Below, one piece after another: positions 1 through 6,040 of a stretch of 7,706 nt of DNA; the stretch's first letter is position 1; each line of letters starts with the position of its first letter. The notes under the pieces were generated by a model. It was not told where the DNA came from. It did no database searches and saw nothing but the letters and a program-made list of their open reading frames with translations. The position numbers were made by a program, and so were the translations under genes. The DNA is from JAKRSD01 sp964473995 (lineage in GTDB: Bacteria > Bacteroidota > Bacteroidia > CAIKAF01): positions 1 to 7,706 of the forward strand of contig CAYYRB010000084.1 of the NCBI GenBank assembly GCA_964473995.1, in the 5' to 3' direction.

Positions 1-12
1 CAGTAAAATAAC

Positions 13-1116
13 ATGGAGGTAAATCCGTTTGTGAGCCTGATGTATTCCTTGAGCCGTACCTGTTTTTTTGTCTTGACTTTTTCGGCTGTGCCGTTTTCCC
101 TGTTTGCCCAGATTGGCGGGGGTACCGCTGCGGGTTTTCTACGTCTGCCATTTTCAGCCAGGGCTGAAGCCTTGGGTGGCAGGGCTTACTCCGTGTTGGA
201 CAATGATGTTTCGCTGGCCTTTCAAAATCCGGCCATGCTTACCGATCTCATGCATCACCGGGCCTCGTTCACGTATGTCAATCATTTCGGCACCAACATG
301 GGCGCCGTTTCTTACGCACGCACCTTGCAAAAGTCGAAAGTGAATGTGTGGGGCGGTATGCACTTCATCGATTACGGAAAATTTACCCAAGCCGATGAAA
401 CGGGAGCCATAACGGGCAATTTTTCGGTAGGGGAATATGCCTTGTCGGGCGGAGCGTCCCGCGCTTTCGGCAAATACTTTAATGTGGGGGTCAATGCCCG
501 TTTTTATTTTTCGCACATGGCCGATTTATTTTCCATGGGTGCGGGAATGGATCTGGGCGCGGCCTACATCAGCAAGAAGAAATTGTTTGTGACCTCGGTG
601 GTGGTCAGAAACATCGGAGCCCAATGGGTTTCTTACACTGCGGGAAATCGGGAACCCATAATTCCCGAGGTAAGCGTGGCGGCCACCTATGATTTTGATA
701 AACTGCCTCTGCGACTGACCATCGTATGCCACAACCTGCAAACGCCCGACATGTCGTACCGGGATTCCGCGCAGCTTGCGCAGACCGATTTGGCGGGAGA
801 GCCCATTTCCAAAGGACCTACGCTGGCTTCCAAAATCATGAGTCATTTCAGTTTCGGGGCCGAACTCTCTCCGTTTAAGCGTGCTATTTCCCTGCGTGTG
901 GGGTATAATCTGCAACGCCGCTACGAACTGAAACCGGGAGTAAGAGGCAGGGCCGTGGGACTTAGTTATGGTATCGGCGTGCGGATTCACCGATTTGAGT
1001 TGAATTTTTCGCGCGCCGAATACTTCATCACGGGCGCGTCGCCCAACACGCTTACGTTAAACATCAACCTGGGCGAACACAAAAAACGGGAAAAGAAAAC
1101 GAAATCCGCGAAGTAA
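13..1116 (+). CDS. porQ: Type IX secretion system protein PorQ
   Basis: Outer-membrane protein of the PorV/PorQ (FadL-like barrel) family. In characterised Bacteroidota PorQ works with PorU, PorV and PorZ in the cell-surface attachment complex of the T9SS. Seen: a signal peptide (about residues 10-32, ending FA before Q33), the family N-terminus QIGGGTAAGFLRLPFSAR (33-50) followed by EALGG, a QNPAML segment at 71-76, then alternating beta-strand sequence to the end. The tail after NINLGEH is lysine-rich. At 367 codons the length fits the family. An in-frame TAA at 4-6 prevents upstream extension. The ATG at 13 leaves an odd N-region before the signal peptide; GTG at 31 (with GGAGGT at 15-20 upstream) or ATG at 40 are credible starts. 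It converges on the gene at 1122-1900, 5 bp between stops. Assignment is by recognition of the family pattern. Confidence 0.87.
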   Translation: MEVNPFVSLMYSLSRTCFFVLTFSAVPFSLFAQIGGGTAAGFLRLPFSARAEALGGRAYSVLDNDVSLAFQNPAMLTDLMHHRASFTYVNHFGTNMGAVSYARTLQKSKVNVWGGMHFIDYGKFTQADETGAITGNFSVGEYALSGGASRAFGKYFNVGVNARFYFSHMADLFSMGAGMDLGAAYISKKKLFVTSVVVRNIGAQWVSYTAGNREPIIPEVSVAATYDFDKLPLRLTIVCHNLQTPDMSYRDSAQLAQTDLAGEPISKGPTLASKIMSHFSFGAELSPFKRAISLRVGYNLQRRYELKPGVRGRAVGLSYGIGVRIHRFELNFSRAEYFITGASPNTLTLNINLGEHKKREKKTKSAK

Positions 1117-1128
1117 CCGGATTACTTC
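1110..1128. repeat. Inverted repeat spanning both convergent stop codons
   Basis: GAAGTAA (1110-1116) and TTACTTC (1122-1128) form a perfect 7-bp inverted repeat around the 5-base centre CCGGA. Each arm contains the TAA stop of one of the two convergent genes. There is no clear T-run on either strand after the hairpin (the plus strand continues CAAAAAGCG), so it is not a canonical intrinsic terminator. It may still act as a shared weak transcript end, or be a coincidence of two similar gene ends. Confidence 0.4.
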
Positions 1129-1900
1129 AAAAAGCGCCTTACAATCCAGATCAACACGATCATAAAGGTAAAGGAGCCCACCACGATCAGTATTTTTTGT
1201 TGACTATCCGCATAGCGGATGGCACGGTTTTGATCAATCACGGTTAAATCCTGCTCCAGCACTTTTTTAGCGGCCTCGGGCTCCAGGAAAAAAGCGGGCG
1301 GCATGTTTCGGCGCAGCCACAGCAGCTCTTCTTCAAAGCTCATTTCGTTGTAGAGTGTGTACGCATCCTTCTTAGAATCGGCCGGTTTGGGACGGTTGCG
1401 TTCGCAATAGGTAACCCGGAAATTTTTTCCCGCGGAATCGGTATGGATGAAAAGCAGCCATTCCTGCCCTTTTTCAAAAGGCATGCGGCAAGCCGACGAA
1501 CAGTCGTGCGTAATGTCGGCCACGCGGGGCATTTTTTGTCCTTTGAAGAGCTCCAAACCCTCAAAACGGGTCTGGCTTTCCTTGCCCGAACAGGGGAAAG
1601 GTAATTCCACCCGGGCCCGCATGATGACATCGAAGGAGTCGGTTTTGGCTTTGGTGAGTTTTCCGGGATGCAGCGGACAATCGCAGGCGAANNNNNNNNN
1701 NNNNNNNNNNNNNNNNNNNNNNNNNNNNNNNNNNNNNNNNNNNNNNNNNNNNNNNNNNNNNNNNNNNNNNNNNNNNNNNNNNNNNNNNNNNAGTCGGTTT
1801 TGGCTTTGGTGAGTTTTCCGGGATGCAGCGGACAATCGCAGGCGAATGTTTGAAGGAAACTTACTAAAAACAGCAGCGGCAGTATGGTGAGGGTTTTCAT
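1122..1900 (-). CDS. Secreted TIMP/netrin-like cysteine-rich protein with C-terminal membrane anchor, interrupted by a false gap
   Basis: No named gene is recognised. Reading from ATG at 1900, the frame enters the N gap at 1791 and resumes at 1691. Collapsing the duplicated 55 bases and the Ns gives one uninterrupted 207-residue protein. Seen in that model: signal peptide 1-20 (ending QTFA), a mature N-terminus starting CDCP, six mature cysteines (C21, C23, C52, C82, C86, C114), a segment FEKGQEWLLFI (90-100) and YCERNRP (113-119), then a hydrophobic helix at about 185-202 followed by RRFLK. The CxC start with a later GxxYLxxA-like strand and CxRxRP motif resembles TIMP/netrin-fold secreted proteins common in Bacteroidota. 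The weak lipobox (TFAC) makes a lipoprotein less likely. The start overlaps the hutH stop as ATGA, implying translational coupling. Function unknown; an inhibitor role would be inference only. Confidence 0.8.
1637..1691. repeat. 55-base direct copy, left side of gap
   Basis: These 55 bases, from AGTCGGTTTTGG to CAGGCGAA directly against the Ns, are identical to 1792-1846. Exact identity, exact abutment on the gap and a length of 55 (a common assembler k-mer size) indicate overlapping contig ends that were not merged. A biological tandem repeat is much less likely. Confidence 0.93.
1692..1791. other. 100-N scaffold gap, probably spurious
   Basis: Exactly 100 Ns, the conventional placeholder for a gap of unknown size. 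The identical 55-base sequences on each side, and the restoration of an open frame when they are collapsed, suggest that no sequence is missing here. Confidence 0.95.
1792..1846. repeat. 55-base direct copy, right side of gap
   Basis: Second copy of 1637-1691, beginning on the first base after the Ns. Both copies read FACDCPLHPGKLTKAKTD on the minus strand in the frame of the 1122-1900 gene, so merging keeps phase: 54 bases from 1847 to 1900 and 570 bases from 1122 to 1691 are both multiples of three. Confidence 0.93.
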
Positions 1901-3402
1901 GGATTCATCAGAGATTCAGCGGACATCCGTTTCAAAAAATCCAGCGCTTTTTCCATGTCGGCATGCAGGTAGGTATCCTCGGCCGTGTGAGCCAATGTTT
2001 TCCTAAATTCGGACAGCAGCTTGGAAAGGGCGGGTGATTGTGCCGTTTTGTCGCGGAATTCCAAAGCCCGTGCCGCGGTCATCAATTCAAAGGCCAAAAT
2101 ACGTTCTGTATTTTCAAAAACCTGCAGGCATTTTACGGCCGCATTGGCGCCCATACTCACATGGTCTTCCTGTCCGTTGCTGCTTTCCAGGCTGTCTGCC
2201 GAGGCAGGCGTACAGAGCTGTTTGTTTTTTGAGGCAATGGAGGCCGCCGTGTATTGCAGAATCATGTACCCTGAATGCAGCCCCGCATCCTCTGCCAGGA
2301 AGGGGGGGAGTCCGCGCTTGCCCGAAAGCAGACGGAAAATCCGTCGCTCGGAAATGCTGCCCATTTCGGCCAGGGCGATGCACAAGGCATCCAACTGAAT
2401 GGCGAGCGGTTGGCCGTGGAAATTACCGCCCGAAATGATTTTGTCCTGCTCGGGGAAAATGAGCGGATTGTCGCTCACCGAGTCATTTTCCGTATGAAAG
2501 ACTGATTCGGCCTGACGGATGATATCCGCAGATGCCCCCATCACCTGCGGAATGCAACGGAAGGAATAGGGATCCTGCACCTCTTTGTTTTCGATATCCT
2601 CAATAAGGCGGCTGCCCGAAACCCACCTGCGCATGGTTTCTGCCGCACGGAGTTGTCCTTTGTGGGGCCGCACTTCATGAATGGAAGCATCGAAGGCTTC
2701 GGGTCTTCCGGCAAATGCCTCCAGCGACAGGGCCGAAACGGCCATGGCTTTTTCCCAAAGTTCTTCTGCGGAGGCCGTGATCCAATTTCCGAAAGCGCCC
2801 ATAAACTGGGTGCCGTTCAGCAGAGCCAGGCCTTCCTTGGCTCCGAGTGTGATCGGACTGAGTCCTTCGGCTTTCAGTGCCTGAGCCGAAGGCATTTTTT
2901 TTCCTTGGTAATAGACCATGCCTTCGCCCAAAAGTGGAAGCGAAAGGTGGGCCAAAGGAGCCAGATCGCCCGACGCACCTAAAGAACCCATTTCATACAC
3001 CACGGGCAAAATATCCCGGTTGTATAATTCACAGAGCATCTGTACGGTTTCCGGTTTCACGCCCGAATGACCCAAACTGAGATTTTGGATTTTTAAAATC
3101 AGCATGGCTTTTACGAGGGGGAGAGGAATTTCGGGCCCCGCTCCACAGGCATGCGAAAGAACGATGTTGCGCTGCAGGTTTTCCAACTCATTTTCCGGGA
3201 TGACGGTATTGCACAACGCCCCGAAGCCCGTATTGATGCCGTAAAACGCTTTCTTTTCCCGTTGCAGTTTGGATTCCAGGTATTCCCTGCACCGCGTGAT
3301 TTTTTGCAGGGCATCCGCCGATAGACGGATTGGCCGCCCGCTGCGGACTAACTCCAAAACCTGTCGGGGACTGATTGATTGCTCTATATGAAATGCTTCC
3401 AT
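1897..3402 (-). CDS. hutH: Histidine ammonia-lyase
   Basis: Cytosolic homotetrameric enzyme that removes ammonia from L-histidine to give trans-urocanate, the first step of histidine degradation. Seen in the 501-residue product: the Ala-Ser-Gly triad (143-145, in GSLGASGDLAPLAH) that cyclises into the MIO electrophile; the YGINTGFG loop (54-61) with the catalytic Tyr; SHACGAG (83-89) with the His expected for histidine selectivity; NGTQ (196-199); QDPYSFRCIPQVMG (276-289); GGNFHGQP (325-332); and SSNGQEDHVSMG (407-418) carrying the Glu typical of histidine rather than tyrosine or phenylalanine lyases. Full family length, all key residues present. It starts 22 bp after the hisS stop with no clear Shine-Dalgarno, and its TGA overlaps the next gene's ATG. 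No other hut gene (hutU, hutI, hutG) lies in the window. Confidence 0.96.
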   Translation of the reverse strand: MEAFHIEQSISPRQVLELVRSGRPIRLSADALQKITRCREYLESKLQREKKAFYGINTGFGALCNTVIPENELENLQRNIVLSHACGAGPEIPLPLVKAMLILKIQNLSLGHSGVKPETVQMLCELYNRDILPVVYEMGSLGASGDLAPLAHLSLPLLGEGMVYYQGKKMPSAQALKAEGLSPITLGAKEGLALLNGTQFMGAFGNWITASAEELWEKAMAVSALSLEAFAGRPEAFDASIHEVRPHKGQLRAAETMRRWVSGSRLIEDIENKEVQDPYSFRCIPQVMGASADIIRQAESVFHTENDSVSDNPLIFPEQDKIISGGNFHGQPLAIQLDALCIALAEMGSISERRIFRLLSGKRGLPPFLAEDAGLHSGYMILQYTAASIASKNKQLCTPASADSLESSNGQEDHVSMGANAAVKCLQVFENTERILAFELMTAARALEFRDKTAQSPALSKLLSEFRKTLAHTAEDTYLHADMEKALDFLKRMSAESLMNP

Positions 3403-3424
3403 GAAATGGGGATCTTTGCTTTGG

Positions 3425-4801
3425 TTAGGATTCGCTCCTCAGAAATTGTGTCAATTCAGACGCGGGCATCGTGCGTTTTTCGCCTGAGGCTAAGTGCTTG
3501 AGGGATACGGTGCCCTGTTTCAGTTCGTCGGAACCGAGAATGACGACCCATTCGGCCCCTCTCTTTTCGGCGTATTCAAACTGCTTAGGTATTTTTTGCG
3601 TATCGGGATAGAGTTCACAGGAAATGCCGGATTGCCTCAAATGTTGGGCTATTTTCAGGCTTTGCGCGGCTTCGTCCGTTCCCATATTCATGAATAGCAC
3701 ACGCAGGCTGCGACTGAGAGAATCGGGGAAAAGGTGCAGTTCTTCCATCACGTCGTAAATGCGGTCGGCCCCGAAGGAAATGCCCACACCCGAAATGCCT
3801 TCCAAACCGAAAATACCCGTGAGGTTATCGTAGCGTCCGCCTCCACATATGCTGCCCATCTGCACGCCCTGCGCTTTCACTTCAAAAATGGCTCCGGTGT
3901 AATAATCGATTCCGCGGGCGAGGGACAAGTCGAGTTCCAATTCGGCACGTTTCAGTCCGCCGGCTTTTGCCTGATGGAGTACCCATTCGGTTTCTTCGAT
4001 TCCTTTTTTGCCCATTTCGGAGGTAGCCAATCCACTTTTCAGGAATTGGATTTTTTCTTCGGGCGTGCCCTGAAAACAGGCCATATCCATGGCTGAGCGG
4101 GCTTCCTTTTCAGAAAATCCTCTGCCCAGAAGTTCTTCCGTCACTTTTTCGCGGCCTATCTTATCCAGCTTGTCCAATGCAATCAGAAAGGAGGGGAGAC
4201 GGTCGCCGATGCCGGTGACTTCGGCCATGCCGGCCAGTATTTTGCGGTTGTTGATTTTAATGGTGAAGGCAGGCAGACCGAGGCGGGTGAGCACATCATC
4301 AAAAATAAGTACGAGTTCCGTTTCATTCCAGAGGCTGTCCGATCCGATGATATCGGCATCGCATTGGTAAAATTCCCGGTAGCGGCCTTTTTGGGGTTTA
4401 TCGGCACGCCATACGGGCTGTATCTGGTATCGCTTGAAGGGTAATTTGATGTCGTTTCGGTGCTGCACCACATAGCGGGCAAAGGGAACGGTCAAATCAT
4501 AACGTAGCGCTTTTTCCGTGATTTCGTGCGAAAGTCCCGAGGCGGTGTAATCGGTGATGTTTTTTTTCAGTCCGTTGAGAAAATCACCGCTGTTGAGGAT
4601 TTTAAAAATAAGCCGGTCGCCTTCTTCGCCGTATTTGCCCGTAAGGGTTTCCAAATTTTCCATGGCGGGTGTTTCCAGCGGACGGAAGCCGTGCAGTTCA
4701 AACACCTGACGGATGGTTTGAAAAATATGGTTCCGCTTGGTGAGTTCTTCGGGAGAGAAGTCGCGTGTGCCTTTCGGGGTGGACGCCGTAATCTTTGCCA
4801 T
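3425..4801 (-). CDS. hisS: Histidyl-tRNA synthetase
   Basis: Class II aminoacyl-tRNA synthetase that charges tRNA-His with histidine in the cytosol. The product is 458 residues from ATG at 4801 (MAKITASTPKGTRDFSPEE), matching the family's usual N-terminus. Seen: RYDLTVPFARY (100-110); motif 2 region from FKRYQIQPVWRADKP (from 122) through GRYREFYQCD; the histidine-specific LARGIDYYTG (294-303); GGGRYDNL (320-327); motif 3 GVGISFGADRI (338-348); and a C-terminal anticodon-binding domain (about 367-455). The frame stays open upstream to 4978, but those 59 codons are not family-like, overlap rsmE on the other strand, and lie beyond the putative promoter box at 4819-4826. It is the first gene of a probable hisS-hutH-1122/1900 operon and is divergent from rsmE. 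Confidence 0.97.
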   Translation of the reverse strand: MAKITASTPKGTRDFSPEELTKRNHIFQTIRQVFELHGFRPLETPAMENLETLTGKYGEEGDRLIFKILNSGDFLNGLKKNITDYTASGLSHEITEKALRYDLTVPFARYVVQHRNDIKLPFKRYQIQPVWRADKPQKGRYREFYQCDADIIGSDSLWNETELVLIFDDVLTRLGLPAFTIKINNRKILAGMAEVTGIGDRLPSFLIALDKLDKIGREKVTEELLGRGFSEKEARSAMDMACFQGTPEEKIQFLKSGLATSEMGKKGIEETEWVLHQAKAGGLKRAELELDLSLARGIDYYTGAIFEVKAQGVQMGSICGGGRYDNLTGIFGLEGISGVGISFGADRIYDVMEELHLFPDSLSRSLRVLFMNMGTDEAAQSLKIAQHLRQSGISCELYPDTQKIPKQFEYAEKRGAEWVVILGSDELKQGTVSLKHLASGEKRTMPASELTQFLRSES

Positions 4802-4818
4802 GTCCTTTATTTGGTGCC

Positions 4819-4826
4819 CAAAGATA
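4819..4826 (-). promoter_or_regulatory. Putative Bacteroidota -7 promoter box for hisS
   Basis: On the minus strand this reads TATCTTTG, an exact match to TAnnTTTG. It would place the transcript start near 4815, about 14 bases before the hisS ATG at 4801. No clear TTTG -33 element is seen at the usual spacing; the nearest T-rich stretch is weak. It would drive the whole minus-strand operon. Confidence 0.55.
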
Positions 4827-4866
4827 AGGAAAGCCGGTGGGAAAGTTTTTTTGAAGGAATAAGGGC

Positions 4867-4904
4867 TTTTTGCACTCGGGGAAATGGGCAGGAAACTACC
4901 TTTG
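4867..4904 (+). promoter_or_regulatory. Putative Bacteroidota promoter for rsmE, near-leaderless
   Basis: TACCTTTG at 4897-4904 matches TAnnTTTG exactly and ends only 5 bases before the rsmE ATG at 4910. TTTTTG at 4867-4872 is a possible -33 element at 24 bases, slightly longer than the usual 17-23. The predicted transcript start falls at about 4908-4911, leaving essentially no 5' leader. Confidence 0.5.
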
Positions 4905-4909
4905 CCCTG

Positions 4910-5605
4910 ATGACCTTGTTTTTCAACGATACCATTCAGTTTCCGATTACGCCGCTTTCGGAAGAGGAGGCGCATCACGGCATCCGCGTACTACGGCTGC
5001 GCCACGGTGCCACGGTTTGGCTCACCGATGGGAAAGGTGAGATATATGAAGGAACCTTTCGGATACAGGGAAGCCGTAATGCGGATGTAGCATTGAAGAC
5101 CGATCCGGTGAAGGTAGGCCGTCGGGAGTTTTCGGTGTGTATGGCGGTAGCCCCGCTTAAATCGAACGACCGCTTTGAATGGTTTTTGGAAAAGGCCACG
5201 GAATTGGGCGTGGCTGAAATCATTCCCATACTCTGCGAACACGGAGAACGGGTAAAGTGCAACATGGAGCGTTGGGAGCGTGTAATTCTGGCCGCGGTAA
5301 AGCAATCCATGAATCCATTTAAACCGGTTTTGCGGGAGCCGGTTTTGTTTTCCGAATTCCTCGCTTCCAACACCCGAAAAACCTATTTTGCTCATTGCGC
5401 CGAAGGAGAAAAAACGCCTCTGGCAAAAGTGTTGGGGATGGAGAAGGAGATCTGTATCTGTATAGGTCCTGAGGGGGATTTTTCTTCCGCCGAAATTCAG
5501 CTTGCACAGGGTGCCGGATATTTGCCGGTGTCGCTCGGTGATCTCCGCTTGCGCACCGAAACGGCCGCGCTTACGGCTTTGGTGCTGGCCGTTCAGCCCC
5601 GTTGA
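4910..5605 (+). CDS. rsmE: 16S rRNA (uracil1498-N3)-methyltransferase
   Basis: S-adenosylmethionine-dependent enzyme of the SPOUT (trefoil-knot) superfamily that methylates N3 of U1498 in the decoding region of 16S rRNA. Seen in the 231-residue product: an N-terminal PUA-like domain beginning MTLFFNDTI with AHHGIRVLRLRHG (21-33) and LTDGKGEIYEG (38-48); KATELGV (95-101); then the knot motifs CIGPEGDFS (184-192) and LGDLRLRTETAAL (209-221), which form the cofactor site. Length is normal. The ATG at 4910 is chosen because RsmE proteins begin M-x-LF; the open frame upstream to 4526 is unlike the family and runs antisense through hisS. It is divergent from hisS with 108 bp between starts. Confidence 0.95.
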   Translation: MTLFFNDTIQFPITPLSEEEAHHGIRVLRLRHGATVWLTDGKGEIYEGTFRIQGSRNADVALKTDPVKVGRREFSVCMAVAPLKSNDRFEWFLEKATELGVAEIIPILCEHGERVKCNMERWERVILAAVKQSMNPFKPVLREPVLFSEFLASNTRKTYFAHCAEGEKTPLAKVLGMEKEICICIGPEGDFSSAEIQLAQGAGYLPVSLGDLRLRTETAALTALVLAVQPR

Positions 5606-5613
5606 TAAAGGGG

Positions 5614-5650
5614 TTTTCGCTTTTAGGTTCAGGGTGAAAATTTATTTTTT
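5614..5650 (+). terminator. Possible weak intrinsic terminator after rsmE
   Basis: TTTTCGCT (5614-5621) can pair with GGTGAAAA (5633-5640), eight pairs including two G-T wobbles, followed directly by TTTATTTTTT (5641-5650). An alternative short hairpin CCCC (5597-5600) / GGGG (5610-5613) followed by TTTT overlaps it. Both are weak, but the position between rsmE and the rpmB promoter fits a transcript end. Confidence 0.4.
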
Positions 5651-5659
5651 GTACGTTTT

Positions 5660-5691
5660 TTTGGATTGTATGATTCAATAATTTACTTTTG
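5660..5691 (+). promoter_or_regulatory. Bacteroidota-type promoter of rpmB
   Basis: TTTG at 5660-5663 (end of a T-run) and TACTTTTG at 5684-5691 match the -33 and -7 elements with a 20-base spacer, inside the usual range. The transcript start would be near 5695, giving a leader of about 23 bases that is A-rich and lacks a Shine-Dalgarno site. Confidence 0.72.
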
Positions 5692-5717
5692 CACTCCCAA
5701 TTTAAACGAAACGAGTT

Positions 5718-5951
5718 ATGGCCAAAGTTTGTGTTATCACCGGTAAAGGATTGCAAAGAGGAAACCGTGTTTCCCATTCCAACATTAAAACCAAGCGTGT
5801 ATTCAACCCGAATCTGCAGGTGAAGAAATTTTGGTATGCTGAAGCAAACACCTGGGTTACGATGAAGGTGACAGCCCACGGCATGCGCATCATCAACAAA
5901 ATCGGAATTCACGAGGCTCTCCGTCGCTCTGCTGAAAAGGGCATTATTTAA
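5718..5951 (+). CDS. rpmB: 50S ribosomal protein L28
   Basis: Small basic protein of the large ribosomal subunit (bL28). The 77-residue product shows the family N-terminus MAKVCVITGKGLQRGNRVSH (1-20), then TKRVFNPNLQVKKFW (25-39), and the C-terminal helix region MRIINKIGIHEALRR, all typical; length is normal. It has its own promoter upstream and a strong hairpin terminator 30 bases after its stop, so it looks monocistronic. In many Bacteroidota rpmB is followed by rpmG (L33) and a short DUF4295 gene; neither is present here, because the next gene encodes a membrane protease. Confidence 0.97.
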   Translation: MAKVCVITGKGLQRGNRVSHSNIKTKRVFNPNLQVKKFWYAEANTWVTMKVTAHGMRIINKIGIHEALRRSAEKGII

Positions 5952-5981
5952 TCAACAAAAAGTATTCATAGAAATAACATG

Positions 5982-6013
5982 AGGCGTTTCTCCGAAAGGG
6001 GAAGCGCCTTTTT
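5982..6013 (+). terminator. Intrinsic terminator after rpmB
   Basis: AGGCGTTTCTCC (5982-5993) pairs over all 12 positions with GGGGAAGCGCCT (5998-6009), with two G-T wobbles, around a GAAA tetraloop (5994-5997) and followed by a T-run to 6013. This is a strong rho-independent terminator ending the rpmB transcript before the gene at 6041. Confidence 0.9.
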
Positions 6014-6040
6014 GATTGTAAGTAACTAATGTGATAAGTC

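Noticed and set aside
526..990. Open frame on the minus strand within porQ
   Set aside because: It has no recognisable domain and mirrors the porQ coding frame, as is common for shadow frames.
1637..1846. 55-base direct repeat as a genuine biological duplication or mobile-element target site
   Set aside because: Both copies touch the N gap exactly, are identical and have the length of a common assembler k-mer; collapsing them restores the frame.
2021..2438. Overlapping plus-strand open frames antisense to hutH
   Set aside because: No recognisable product; the minus strand encodes a full hutH with all active-site residues.
1897..3402. Tyrosine or phenylalanine ammonia-lyase instead of hutH
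   Set aside because: The SHACG His and the QEDHVSMG Glu fit histidine lyases; aromatic lyases usually differ at these positions.
4526..4909. 128-codon N-terminal extension of rsmE
   Set aside because: It runs antisense through the hisS coding region and has no RsmE-like content; the family start is at 4910.
4802..4978. 59-codon N-terminal extension of hisS
   Set aside because: It is unlike histidyl-tRNA synthetases, lies upstream of a good promoter box and overlaps rsmE; the ATG at 4801 gives the family N-terminus.
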